A DNA stretch of 64,000 nt from contig DAIDMK010000009.1 in assembly GCA_027449025.1 (NCBI GenBank), positions 17,939-81,938 on the forward strand. Direction: 5' to 3'. The stretch is from Lutibacter sp. (GTDB lineage: Bacteria; Bacteroidota; Bacteroidia; Flavobacteriales; Flavobacteriaceae). Below, piece by piece: positions 50,954 to 59,563 of the stretch. The notes beneath the pieces were generated by a model. It was not told where the DNA came from, made no database searches, and saw nothing but the letters and a program-made list of their open reading frames with translations. A program made the translations under genes and the position numbers. How positions within the stretch are numbered: position 1 is the first letter of the stretch; each line of letters opens with the position of its first letter.

Positions 50954-51286
50954 TTAACAACATTGGCTTTTTGGCTTACTGTCCTGATCTAAAAATGTCG
51001 TCAAAAGTTGTTTTGTGCTTGTCCAAACTTCCTCATTAATACAATAGCAAACACTTGTACCTTCCACATTTCCTTTAATTAATCCCAAATTTTTAAGCTC
51101 TTTTAAATGTTGCGAAATGGTGGGTTGCGCCAATCCGATTTCACTTACCAAATCACCGCAAATACACGCATTTATTTTAAAAAGATGTTGTAAAATGGCT
51201 ACTCTGGCAGGGTGTGCAAAGGATTTAGCAATGTTTGCTATTTGATTTTGTTCTTCAGAAAATTTCTCTGATTTTGTAATTCCCAT
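50954..51286 (-). CDS. arsR: ArsR family repressor (arsR-1)
   Basis: The 110-residue repressor has the ArsR fold with NIAKSFAHPARVAILQHLFK and CGDLVSEIGLAQPTISQHLKELKNLGLI. The CICGD segment (NACICGDLV) is the likely As(III) site at the recognition helix. Its C-terminus ends KSQCC, matching the paired-Cys tails of ArsM and the thioredoxin. It heads the arsR-arsM-arsC-acr3 operon. Confidence 0.92.
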   Translation of the reverse strand: MGITKSEKFSEEQNQIANIAKSFAHPARVAILQHLFKINACICGDLVSEIGLAQPTISQHLKELKNLGLIKGNVEGTSVCYCINEEVWTSTKQLLTTFLDQDSKPKSQCC

Positions 51287-51302
51287 AATATTTAATTAAT
51301 TA

Positions 51303-51333
51303 ATCGCAATATTACGATAAATAAATAAAATTG
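51303..51333 (-). promoter_or_regulatory. arsR-1 promoter with overlapping operator
   Basis: On the minus strand TTTG, a 19-base spacer and TAATATTG (51314-51307) form a -33/-7 pair. The imperfect palindrome ATCGCAATATTACGAT (51303-51318) covers the -7 box, as expected for a repressor site, and shares half sites with the arsR-2 operator. Confidence 0.6.
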
Positions 51334-51574
51334 CAAATATTTATTGAAAATTTAACAGAAAAGTTTGAAGCTTAATTTAAATGAGCCTCGGCTAAAAATA
51401 ATGTTAAGTTTCTGGAGTGGTTTTATGTATTGATTGGTAAATCTGGAAACTAAAAAGTATTCGTTGCCCTTTTTGAGGATTATATATAATGGGATTTATG
51501 CTATATGACAGTAAAATAATGAACTTTTTATTTTTATTACTTGACTAAATAGATGTTATGAGGTTTTTTAAAGT

Positions 51575-51893
51575 TTAATCAATGATTTCAATGCTGGAGC
51601 CCTCTAAATCTTTGCATACTAATAATTGACATGAAAGCCGTATGGTAGCTTCCTGATAACCCATTTTGGAAAGTGTTGTGGGCTCGTTTCGATCTTTGAT
51701 TGCCGAATTTCCAGTAATTCAGCTCGTTTTTACAATGTAAGTGGCACATTATTCCGCTGTGCCGCATTCACCAAATTGTTTCGGTAAAGATCGTCTTTAA
51801 GCAGTACTATTAAATTTCGAGATTCACCAATATAGGTTCCAATAATTGGTTTTGTCTTATTTTCTTCTACAGTAAATAGTATATGATTATCCT
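51575..51893 (-). pseudogene. Broken 2Fe-2S ferredoxin gene
   Basis: On the minus strand one frame encodes HILFTVEENKTKP, then IIGTYIGESRNLIVLLKDDLY; after a frameshift another encodes FGECG, a stop, CATYIVKTS, a second stop, then ITGNSAIKDRNEPTTLSKMG and YQEATIRLSCQLLVCKDLEG. This is a 2Fe-2S plant-type ferredoxin (GECGxxGxCATC ... LSCQ) with one frameshift and two in-frame stops, one of them within the cluster-binding loop. It cannot make a functional protein. It overlaps the end of the hemerythrin gene. Confidence 0.82.
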
Positions 51894-52358
51894 CTATTCC
51901 CAAAAAACATCTGTTAGATTGTCTGTAAATTTTTCTTCAGAATGAATTTGCTCTAGAAATAATAATTGGTCTGGTGTTGCCTTATCCTGAATTTTAATAA
52001 ATAAAATGTGTTCTTCAAATCTTATATGTCTTTCTAGTTCTTCTTCAATAAGACTTAATGCTTTTAGGAGATTTGTCTCAGTTTCAAACAATCGTTTTAT
52101 TCTTCGATGTTCCGAATTGGCTTTTTTAATCAATTCATGGTCATTGCCTAGTATTGGAAAAAGATATTTTTCTTCTGCCTCAAAATGTGGAATCAATTGG
52201 GTGAAATAAAACCAATCGGCATAAGTTTTTATTCTGCTTAATTCGATATTATTTTTAATTCCGGCACGAATTTTCCAGCAAAGCAATAGTCCATGTTGGT
52301 GTTCACGACCTAATGATTTTAAGACATCATGTTTTTTTATAGATTTGTTTGTATTCAT
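51894..52358 (-). CDS. Hemerythrin domain protein
   Basis: The 154-residue protein has the hemerythrin/HHE histidine pattern: LGREHQHGLLL, LIPHFEAEEKYLFPIL, NSEHRRIKRLF and ELERHIRFEEHILFIKI. The di-iron site probably binds O2 or NO or senses iron. The ATG at 52358 is preferred over a TTG at 52388. It lies in the nitric-oxide and iron region, upstream of the ferredoxin pseudogene. Confidence 0.88.
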   Translation of the reverse strand: MNTNKSIKKHDVLKSLGREHQHGLLLCWKIRAGIKNNIELSRIKTYADWFYFTQLIPHFEAEEKYLFPILGNDHELIKKANSEHRRIKRLFETETNLLKALSLIEEELERHIRFEEHILFIKIQDKATPDQLLFLEQIHSEEKFTDNLTDVFWE

Positions 52359-52984
52359 AGTTGTATTTCTTAAATCCCTCAAAACCAAATGAAATTTTCT
52401 AGATAAAGTACGCTTCTTCCAATAAGCATAGCTGTAATAATAGTTAAAACTGACTATACAAATTATTGCTCCCTAATTTTGGTAAAAAATAATGAAATTA
52501 CCAGCTTTTCTTTGAGGTTATTTAGCATTAATTATAAATTCCGGTTTAATGAATAAGGTATATTTCTATTCTTTTAGGTTGACGTATTTGTAATCATAGA
52601 AGGCTAGGGGTCAAATCCATTTAAAGTAAAAATTTGTCATTACTTCTCCAGTTTGTGCTGCTTGTTTCCGAAAATGAAGGAATCTCATTTACCTATTATG
52701 GCCTGATGAAATTCCTAGCATTTCGGATGAGTAAAAGGAGTCTCTATACTTAAGTTTAATAATATTGGGCTAGGGCTATGAAAATCTTGATTCCCGTTTT
52801 CCATCAAAATCAACTTTTAAAAAATTATTTAGTTTCCCTTCTTTCCAACGCAATATGCAATGTGATAGCTTATTTTCTATGACTAATATATAGTATAAGA
52901 CGGTTATAGCGAAGGAAAAAGGAACGTTATAAACATTTGATTATAAACGCAATAATCTTTTTTTTATGTTCTTTCGTCTGTTTA
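52359..52984. other. Intergenic region without a recognised gene
   Basis: The 626 bases contain many stops in all frames and no recognisable protein remnant. Bases 52911-52970 are similar to 62955-63014. No terminator is clear. Confidence 0.5.
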
Positions 52985-53704
52985 TTAGTACAATTCTTTT
53001 TCCATTTCAATTGCTTTTGGAAATAAGATGTTATTTTCTAAATGAACGTGCAAATGTAAATCGTCTTCAAATTCTTTTAATAAAGCCAAGGTAACTCGGT
53101 AAGTATTGCAGGCATCTTCTGGGGGAGTATAGTCGTTGCTTAATTCTGAAATTCTTACAAAACGTTCCCCTTCTGCTTCGTGGTCATCCATCATCAATTC
53201 TATCGGATTTTGAACTGTTCCGAAACCTGGTTTGTTTAAGGGTTGGTTGCTGTTTTTTGACGCAACCATTTTTTTAATAAAAGGGAAAATTATCAATTCT
53301 TCTTTCTTCATGTGTGCGGCAAAGGCACCTGCGCATTCTATAAATTCTTCATTAATCGTAAATAATTCTGGATGGTGTTCGCCGTGAACTTTACAAAGTT
53401 TAGCTAAGTAAGGTTTGATTTCCATGGTTTTTTCTTCCACATACCGATGGTGTTTTTTCTCGATATATTCTGCCAATAAATCCAATGGCCAAGATTGAAA
53501 ATCTATGGCAGCATTATTGGTTTGGGTAGCGGCATCCAAATCGCTTAATATTTTTGAAGGATCTATTTTACTTTTTTCACAGGCTTCAAAAATAGTTCTG
53601 TTTCCATTGCAACAAAAGTCTATTTTATATTTTTTAAAAACGGATGCCACTCTGTAATCTTGTGCGACCAATTCTCCAATGTTTTGATTTTCTTTAATTC
53701 CCAT
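52985..53704 (-). CDS. ric: Iron-sulfur cluster repair di-iron protein RIC (ScdA/YtfE)
   Basis: The 239-residue protein has an N-terminal ScdA domain with KYKIDFCCNGNRTIFEAC and a hemerythrin-like domain with IEKKHHRYVEEK, KVHGEHHPELF, AHMKKEELIIFP, DDHEAEGERF and LHLHVHLENNILFPKA. RIC proteins rebuild Fe-S clusters damaged by nitric oxide or peroxide. The gene lies next to an Rrf2-family regulator and shares a candidate operator with it and with the NO reductase region. Confidence 0.94.
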   Translation of the reverse strand: MGIKENQNIGELVAQDYRVASVFKKYKIDFCCNGNRTIFEACEKSKIDPSKILSDLDAATQTNNAAIDFQSWPLDLLAEYIEKKHHRYVEEKTMEIKPYLAKLCKVHGEHHPELFTINEEFIECAGAFAAHMKKEELIIFPFIKKMVASKNSNQPLNKPGFGTVQNPIELMMDDHEAEGERFVRISELSNDYTPPEDACNTYRVTLALLKEFEDDLHLHVHLENNILFPKAIEMEKELY

Positions 53705-53759
53705 GTTATACTTTTTTAGTGATTTTATTTTTATTATATTTTAGCTTGAATTTAGTACT

Positions 53760-53773
53760 GGATAAAAATACCC
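53760..53773. promoter_or_regulatory. Candidate NO operator upstream of ric
   Basis: GGATA-aaaa-TACCC differs by one base from the palindrome GGATA-N4-TATCC. It lies 56 bases upstream of the ric start codon. A good -7 box is not visible here. Confidence 0.5.
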
Positions 53774-53793
53774 ACTATTAATTCAAATTTTTT

Positions 53794-54228
53794 TTATCTT
53801 TTTAGAAATGTTAATCCGTCTTTAAGCCCCATTGTTAGGGAAATAATTGTTGTTGTTTCGAGCATAATTTTAAGATCATCTCTAATAATTTTAAATTGAT
53901 TGTGAACAGGACAAGGCATTTGTTCATTGCATTTTTCTAAACCGAGTCCGCAACCTTTATAAATATCGTCACCATCAATGGTGTAAACGATGGTACTTAA
54001 TTTTATTTCATCAGTCATTTGTTTGTCCATTGAAAACCCTCCTGTTGGCCCTTTATTAGAGTTGATGATATTATTTTTTGCGAGTTTCTGCAATATTTTT
54101 GAGGTGTATGCCTCTGGTGAATCTATTGCTGCTGCCACTTCTTTTAAGCTTACTTTTTCTTCTAATAATGATTTTTTAGCAATATAGATAGTTGTTCTTA
54201 TTCCGTATTCACATGCTTTTGAAAACAT
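53794..54228 (-). CDS. Rrf2 family regulator, NsrR/IscR-like
   Basis: The 144-residue protein starts with the Rrf2 winged helix (MFSKACEYGIRTTIYIAKK, VSLKEVAAAIDSPEAYTSKILQKLAKNNII and GPTGGFSM) and has three cysteines in GCGLGLEKCNEQMPCPVH, the Fe-S ligand pattern of NsrR and IscR. NsrR loses DNA binding when NO attacks the cluster. Context (RIC, NO reductase) favours NO sensing. A perfect palindrome, GGATA-gata-TATCC, lies 40 bases upstream, suggesting autoregulation. Confidence 0.9.
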   Translation of the reverse strand: MFSKACEYGIRTTIYIAKKSLLEEKVSLKEVAAAIDSPEAYTSKILQKLAKNNIINSNKGPTGGFSMDKQMTDEIKLSTIVYTIDGDDIYKGCGLGLEKCNEQMPCPVHNQFKIIRDDLKIMLETTTIISLTMGLKDGLTFLKR

Positions 54229-54241
54229 TTACTTTTTATTG

Positions 54242-54282
54242 CAAAGATACACAAATTTCAATAATAATGGATAGATATATCC
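54242..54282 (-). promoter_or_regulatory. Rrf2 gene promoter with candidate NO operator
   Basis: The -7 box TATCTTTG (54249-54242) is a perfect TAnnTTTG match. Nineteen bases upstream of it is the perfect palindrome GGATA-gata-TATCC (54269-54282), covering the -33 position. Confidence 0.65.
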
Positions 54283-54324
54283 AATATATTTAGTTAATTT
54301 ATAAGGGACTCTGCAATTTTTATT

Positions 54325-55881
54325 TTAAGGATTGGGCTTTGCATGCAACTTCCACTTACGGCTATTTGAATAATACAATGCCAATACAATACCAAACAAT
54401 ATGAGCTGAGAAAAAATCGTTTCAATAGTTGGGTATATACCCAGCCAATCTATATTTACAACAATTGGAGAATTGGTCATGGAAATCCAACCTGACTCCT
54501 GAATGGAATGGATTCCTTTGCCCAGAAGGATAACTGCCAATAACGAAATTCCCCAAGAGGAATAAAGGAATAATTGACGTACAGGTATTTTTTTTGAGTA
54601 TCGTAAAAAAAGGAATCCCAATAATGCGATGAGTCCAAATGCCGCAAGAACCCCAAGTCCTATAGCCGATTTGTTTGTAGGTGTTGTTTCGAGATTTATT
54701 GCCTGCAAAAACAGGATTGATTCAAATGCTTCTCTAAAAACAACCATAAATGAGAAAAAAGCCAAGCCGAACATTTTTTCTTTTTGAAGTTGCTTTCCAA
54801 TTTTTTCTTCCACAAATTTTTTCCATTTTTCTGCATGGGAATTGTTATGTAACCAAAACCCCACAAAAGATAATATTATAACGGCAAATAAAGAAATAAG
54901 ACCTTCCATAATTTCGCGATTTTGGCCGCTAATATTAATTAACCAACCGGATAGGAACCAACCGGCCATACCCATGGCAACTGCCGAAATCCATCCGCCA
55001 TGAATCCATCTTTTAGCGTTCTTTGCACCAGAACTTCGGATAAGAGCAAGAATTAGAACAATAATTAAAAAGGCCTCTAAGCCTTCCCGTAATAAGATAG
55101 ATGCGGATAATATGAAAGTTAGCCAATAGCTTAGGCTATTACTTTCCATAACTTGGTTGACTTCAACAATTAGTGCGAGGGCAGTGTTAATTTCTTTTTC
55201 TACTTCCAAATTAGTGCTGTTCTGTTCTATACTTTGTCGTACCCGAAACATTTGTTGTTCAAGCTTTGCTGAAAATGCTGGTGCGGAAGTTTTTAATTTG
55301 GATTCTATTGGTTCAACACCTTCCAAATAAGCTGCTAGTGCATACTGACGGGCAGTTTTATTTTTACCTTCTTTATAGGTTTTTAGGGCACGAATTAAAT
55401 AATCGCTTGCTATTTTTAATGAATTATCGGATGAATTTTCTATTTGAGTTGAGAACTTTTGCTCAACATTTGTATTTGTCCCAACGGTGGTTGTAGTTTT
55501 ATAACCTAGACTTTTTATGTATTCCTCTTTTAGAAATTTTATGTCAGCGTCTACTTTAAAAAAAGGTTCTTTGTTTTGTATAAGCTTTTGTAAGTTCAAT
55601 ATACGGGGTAACAAGCGTGTTTTTTCTTCGGCGGAAAAGGTTATTTTATCTGTTAAGTTGTATATTATTTTACTGAATTCTTGCATTTCTAGATATTCAT
55701 TTTTATTTAGTACAAGCCCATCTTTTATTACCAAAGGATAATCCTTGGAAATATGTTCCAGTAAAAGAATTATTGTTTGTGTTTCCTTCTTATCGTTATT
55801 TTTTGCTGTGATTTTAGTGGGGTTAAAAGAGGTTAAAATGCATATAAGCAAATAAATATAGTGTAGCTTTCTGGTTATCAT
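54325..55881 (-). CDS. FTR1 family iron permease with periplasmic domain
   Basis: The 518-residue protein has a signal sequence, an extracytoplasmic domain of about 230 residues, and a seven-helix FTR1 domain. Both iron-binding REXXE motifs are present: SILLREGLEAFLIIVLIL and VVFREAFESILFLQAI. FTR1 proteins import iron, usually with an oxidase or peroxidase partner; none is adjacent here. A palindromic iron-box-like site overlaps its promoter. Confidence 0.92.
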   Translation of the reverse strand: MITRKLHYIYLLICILTSFNPTKITAKNNDKKETQTIILLLEHISKDYPLVIKDGLVLNKNEYLEMQEFSKIIYNLTDKITFSAEEKTRLLPRILNLQKLIQNKEPFFKVDADIKFLKEEYIKSLGYKTTTTVGTNTNVEQKFSTQIENSSDNSLKIASDYLIRALKTYKEGKNKTARQYALAAYLEGVEPIESKLKTSAPAFSAKLEQQMFRVRQSIEQNSTNLEVEKEINTALALIVEVNQVMESNSLSYWLTFILSASILLREGLEAFLIIVLILALIRSSGAKNAKRWIHGGWISAVAMGMAGWFLSGWLINISGQNREIMEGLISLFAVIILSFVGFWLHNNSHAEKWKKFVEEKIGKQLQKEKMFGLAFFSFMVVFREAFESILFLQAINLETTPTNKSAIGLGVLAAFGLIALLGFLFLRYSKKIPVRQLFLYSSWGISLLAVILLGKGIHSIQESGWISMTNSPIVVNIDWLGIYPTIETIFSQLILFGIVLALYYSNSRKWKLHAKPNP

Positions 55882-55895
55882 TTAATCGTATTTTA

Positions 55896-55920
55896 TTTAG
55901 AATCATTCTAAACAAAGGTA
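55896..55920 (-). promoter_or_regulatory. FTR1 promoter with candidate iron-repressor site
   Basis: The -7 box TACCTTTG (55920-55913) is directly followed by the perfect palindrome TTTAGAAT-c-ATTCTAAA (55896-55912), which covers the predicted start point. Position and sequence fit a Fur- or DtxR-type repressor. Confidence 0.65.
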
Positions 55921-56314
55921 ATTATTTTATACCCAACTAAAAAGAAAACCTCTTAAATATTTAAAATTTAACAGAGAATTTTAAATTTGTTTAACTTGTC
56001 TAAATAAGCTGAAAGGAGTATTATTTTACTAGTGGTGTATCATGCCAAATAAACTTTGAAATGTTGCATAAAATTTGTTTATTTCCTTATCTACCTGCCA
56101 GACAAATTAACTCATTTTTCGTCATAAAAATTAACAGTAGCTAAGTTATGCCTAATTTATCTTTCTGATTTGATCTAAAAATAATTCAAATTTTTTATAG
56201 AACATTTAAAAATTTAATTGGTATAATTTCTCAATAGACGATTTTAACGGTCAAAAGATTTATGGCGTTAAAATTGAAGGTGAAGAGTAGGGGAAAGGGG
56301 TTAATATTTTATCT
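55921..56314. other. Intergenic region without a recognised gene
   Basis: About 390 AT-rich bases between the DUF59 gene stop and the FTR1 promoter. No coding sequence, repeat or clear terminator was recognised. Confidence 0.5.
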
Positions 56315-56623
56315 CTAAAAATAACCCAATTCTTCTTTTCCTCTCTCGGTAAGCTTTTCTATAGACCAGGCAGGATCCCAAACAAGGTGAATCTCGGCTT
56401 CATAGTCAGGATAGTTTGCGTTAATTACTTGTTTGGCATCTTCAGTAATCATGTCTCCCATTGGGCACCCACGCGAAGTAAGTGTTAAATTAACATCAAT
56501 TTTATGTGTATCTTCATTGATAGTTACGCCATAAACCAATCCTAAATCCACGATATTAACCATTAATTCGGGATCGATGACTTCTTTTAGTAACGCCATT
56601 AATTTTTCGTTTGATGTATTCAT
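56315..56623 (-). CDS. DUF59/MIP18 family Fe-S assembly factor
   Basis: The 102-residue protein matches the SufT/PaaD-like DUF59 family: LKEVIDPELMVNIVDLGLVYGV, LTLTSRGCPMGDMITEDAKQ with the conserved Cys, and HLVWDPAWSIEKLTERGKEELG. Members help mature Fe-S proteins. It is the last gene of the NO-linked operon, seven bases after the haem-copper-like gene, and may serve its partners. Confidence 0.9.
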   Translation of the reverse strand: MNTSNEKLMALLKEVIDPELMVNIVDLGLVYGVTINEDTHKIDVNLTLTSRGCPMGDMITEDAKQVINANYPDYEAEIHLVWDPAWSIEKLTERGKEELGYF

Positions 56624-56630
56624 AATGCTA

Positions 56631-57908
56631 TTATTTATTTTTTGATTTATGAAATATAATTTTTAAAACATTGTAATTGTAGAGAGCAACCGACAAAAGC
56701 AATACCATTCCGCCACTGCTCACTAGGTAATTTGTTGAGGATGATATCCCTGTTAAAAGCAATAAAAATCCTATTGCAAAAAGCCAAAGTTGCGCAACAG
56801 CTACTTTTTCATTATAAAGATCTTTTGGCAGTGGGAGTTTTACTTTTCCAATTCGTCCCCTGTATACTTTTAGCCACATTATAAAAGGTAAGGTTTTATA
56901 GGTTTGACCCATAATTAAAGAAGAAATAAAACCGATAAAAATGGTACTTCCGTAGGCTACAGACAGGGGCAAAGTGAGGTTTTTGAGCATATCTAAATCA
57001 AATAGTAGCGATAAAATAAGGAATAATGGAATAACTAGCACCATAAAAGAGAGCGCAGATTGTTTCATGCCGATATCAAGTTGCTTCTTTACTCGTTTTT
57101 TAAAAGCCTCAAAAATAAATAACAAATAACTAAAGATACCTAATACTACCATAATTACACTAATAATTACGCCATACTTCCATAGTATAAATAACGAAAC
57201 TACTCCCAAAATTAAACCAATATTTATTAAAAAGTAGGCGTAAGTTAACTTTTTTGTGTTCAGGTTATGAGAAACCATAAACATTGGCAACAACTTACTG
57301 CTAACTCCTATAATCAACTGAATAAACCAGCCAGCAATGCCCGCATGTGAGTGGAGTTTTAACAACTCTATATGTGAAATCCCTATAAAAGGAAAAGCAT
57401 AATTGATGGCAAGGGTAAGTCCTGCTAAAACTGTGAACAACAACCAAATTGCCGCAGTAATAATAAAAATTCTTTCTATATTTTTTTTCTTTGATGAATA
57501 TGATGTGATTAAAACATTTGCAACAAAGAAAATAACAGCAACGACAACAAAACTACCTCCAACAAATAACATGATATGAAATGAAAAATGCCAAAATGAA
57601 TAGGCAATTAAAATAGCGCCTAACCCTAGTAAAATAAAAGAAAATATGGCAAATCGCTCACTATATAATCTAACTTCCATAATAACTGGAATTAGTTGAT
57701 ATAAAGCTCCAAAAATAACCATGGTCATCCACCCTAACGCAAGTAAGTGTGTTATGGAAAGCAATAATGGATTAAAAAAATGTTGTGTAAAAGCTGCTGG
57801 ATTAAAGAAAATAAGCAGCGACACTGCTAGCCAAGTAAGACTTCCGAAAACAAAATGAGGCACAACCACTTTTGGAGAGGGTGCATTTTGGCTTGCTATC
57901 TGATTCAT
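56631..57908 (-). CDS. Haem-copper-oxidase-subunit-I-like membrane protein
   Basis: The 425-residue protein has about twelve helices. Histidines in helices include LSITHLLALGWMTM, LLKLHSHAGIAGWF and, between them, IPVIMEVRLYSE. The layout recalls subunit I of haem-copper oxidases and NO reductases, but I cannot place all six metal ligands, so it may bind haem only. It is translationally linked to the DUF1858/DUF2249 gene (one base apart) in the NO-responsive operon. Its reaction is unknown. Confidence 0.75.
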   Translation of the reverse strand: MNQIASQNAPSPKVVVPHFVFGSLTWLAVSLLIFFNPAAFTQHFFNPLLLSITHLLALGWMTMVIFGALYQLIPVIMEVRLYSERFAIFSFILLGLGAILIAYSFWHFSFHIMLFVGGSFVVVAVIFFVANVLITSYSSKKKNIERIFIITAAIWLLFTVLAGLTLAINYAFPFIGISHIELLKLHSHAGIAGWFIQLIIGVSSKLLPMFMVSHNLNTKKLTYAYFLINIGLILGVVSLFILWKYGVIISVIMVVLGIFSYLLFIFEAFKKRVKKQLDIGMKQSALSFMVLVIPLFLILSLLFDLDMLKNLTLPLSVAYGSTIFIGFISSLIMGQTYKTLPFIMWLKVYRGRIGKVKLPLPKDLYNEKVAVAQLWLFAIGFLLLLTGISSSTNYLVSSGGMVLLLSVALYNYNVLKIIFHKSKNK

Positions 57909-58724
57909 TTATTTATGAATTAGAAGTTTAACATTTTCATTGTCGATTTCCGTAATCCAGGTTTTAAACTTTCTTTCTTTCAATTCAGGTAATAAATATT
58001 GTGGTGTTTTTTTATGATGCACGTACAAGGCTTCATTTTCTTTTAGTTCTTCCAATTTCTGTAAAATTGTTAGCATAGGCAATGGCATTTCTAGATTACG
58101 AACATCAATCTCGTTAATTTCTTTTTTGCAATGGGCTTTTTTTTCTTCAAATTCATCGTATGAAATTTTAAATATAGCAGTATCGCTTGGTTGCATTTCT
58201 TCTGTCTTCGCCACTTTTAGGAAGTATGTAAAAACAATATCGTTTTTTGTTTCCACCATGCTCATATAGCCTTGAGAATTCACAATTTTAATGAGTGGTG
58301 TAGGTTCAAAAGTATTTATGACTTCTAATGCATAGCCTTCTTGCAGCGTTTTTAATGCTTCCATAATATTTTTAAAAGGATCTTCACCCTTAGCCAATGC
58401 AGGTCTTACGTCTAATGTGGTAAATTTTGAGGATTTAATAGCCTCTAAAATAGCAGAATTTTGCGATATCTCATTTTTTTCTTCTTCAAACATTGGGCTA
58501 GTTTCAATTTCAAAGCCGATGTCTGCTAGTTTTTTTAAGATAACAGTTACATCACATTTTCCTATTCGGGCTACGTCTTCAACGGTTACTCTTGGAGCTA
58601 AAATTTTACGTAGCAATGGATTTTTTAATTTATTAGAATGTGATCCAATGGAAGCGATGACCTCATTGGTATCTTTGTTTACTTTAATGAGTGTCGAGAT
58701 TTTTGTTAGTTTGTTAATTTTCAT
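57909..58724 (-). CDS. DUF1858/DUF2249 domain protein
   Basis: The 271-residue cytoplasmic protein has an N-terminal DUF1858-like segment (RVTVEDVARIGKCDVTVILKKL) and two DUF2249-like domains, one starting TLDVRPALAKGEDPFKNIME and the other IDVRNLEMPLPMLTILQKLE. DUF2249 proteins occur with NO-related genes in many bacteria and have a TusA-like fold; their function is unsettled. A longer frame from 58769 runs through the duplicated leader, so the ATG at 58724 is chosen. Confidence 0.85.
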   Translation of the reverse strand: MKINKLTKISTLIKVNKDTNEVIASIGSHSNKLKNPLLRKILAPRVTVEDVARIGKCDVTVILKKLADIGFEIETSPMFEEEKNEISQNSAILEAIKSSKFTTLDVRPALAKGEDPFKNIMEALKTLQEGYALEVINTFEPTPLIKIVNSQGYMSMVETKNDIVFTYFLKVAKTEEMQPSDTAIFKISYDEFEEKKAHCKKEINEIDVRNLEMPLPMLTILQKLEELKENEALYVHHKKTPQYLLPELKERKFKTWITEIDNENVKLLIHK

Positions 58725-58807
58725 CTGTTTACATTTTATTTTTTCTTGGTAACAGCTGCTGTTCGCCATTAATCATTTCTTTGTATATCAAAATTTGTGA
58801 TGCTCGG
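58719..58807 (-). repeat. Leader-like repeat, copy 2
   Basis: Nearly identical to 17735-17830, including AACAGC-t-GCTGTT (a perfect interrupted palindrome here) and CGCCATTAATCATTT. It ends at the start codon of the DUF1858/DUF2249 gene, so it forms the 5-prime leader of that gene. Confidence 0.8.
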
Positions 58808-58894
58808 TTCATTTTTTTAAAATTTTGATGTAAATTTTTGAGATATAACTTCTTTTATTAAAATGCTGTTTCATAAACTGTCAATTCATTTGTT

Positions 58895-59371
58895 TTAAAA
58901 TCCCCCTCTTGATAAAGCGATACCTATAAAAGCTATGGCTAAGGCCAATAACAAATTTAGCATTCCAGTCCATCGGGCCATTAGTTTATATTTATCATTG
59001 CTTGTCTGTTGCATTTCATCTATCGATTTTATGCCATAATAAAAATCATGAATTCCTGCAATAAGCAACATTAAAACAAATAGACCTAATTTTAAACTCA
59101 ATAATTTCCCATAATTACTGTTGGTAAAAAACTCCAACGTAAAAGGCAAACCTTTAAAATACATATTTAAAAATCCGGTAATAAATAATACCACAATTGA
59201 AATCCAACCATAAAATCTAAATTTAATTCCGGTTTTATAAAGCAGTAATATGCGATTGGGTTGATTTTTAATGCTAGGTACCAATATAAGTGGAATAAAG
59301 AGCATGCCACCTATCCAAAATGCTGCACAAATTACATGGATAAAAACCGATATTAAATATGTTGTACTCAT
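58895..59371 (-). CDS. CopD-like four-helix membrane protein
   Basis: The 158-residue protein has four helices and begins MSTTYLISVFIHVICAAFWIGG, with the His and Trp pattern of CopD/DUF2269-like membrane proteins; a further His is in LIAGIHDFYYGI. These residues may hold haem b. Its start overlaps the stop of the small DUF2249-like gene (ATGA), so it belongs to the NO-linked operon. Function unknown. Confidence 0.8.
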   Translation of the reverse strand: MSTTYLISVFIHVICAAFWIGGMLFIPLILVPSIKNQPNRILLLYKTGIKFRFYGWISIVVLFITGFLNMYFKGLPFTLEFFTNSNYGKLLSLKLGLFVLMLLIAGIHDFYYGIKSIDEMQQTSNDKYKLMARWTGMLNLLLALAIAFIGIALSRGGF

Positions 59372-59529
59372 GCTATTTCAACAACGCTATTTCCTTTTTT
59401 TAGTTGGGGAACTTTGTGAAAAGGATTGTTATTTTCTAGATGAATAGGTTTCTCCTTGTAAGATTCTCCCCTCTTTAAATCATCAAATTTCCGTAAAATA
59501 GTTGAATGTTTATATTTTGTCCCCTGCAT
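59368..59529 (-). CDS. Short DUF2249-like protein
   Basis: A 53-codon frame begins MQGTKYKHSTILRKFDDLKR, then GESYKEKPIHLENNNPFHKV. It parallels the neighbour DUF2249 protein (KHPTIFQKYDEMAEGESFIL, NDHDPKTVYYQL) but is shorter and lacks the C-terminal third. Its stop overlaps the start of the CopD-like gene by four bases, which supports real translation. It is probably a diverged tandem copy. Confidence 0.65.
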   Translation of the reverse strand: MQGTKYKHSTILRKFDDLKRGESYKEKPIHLENNNPFHKVPQLKKGNSVVEIA

Positions 59530-59563
59530 TGTTATATCTATTGTTTTTATAATTTGGAAAAAC

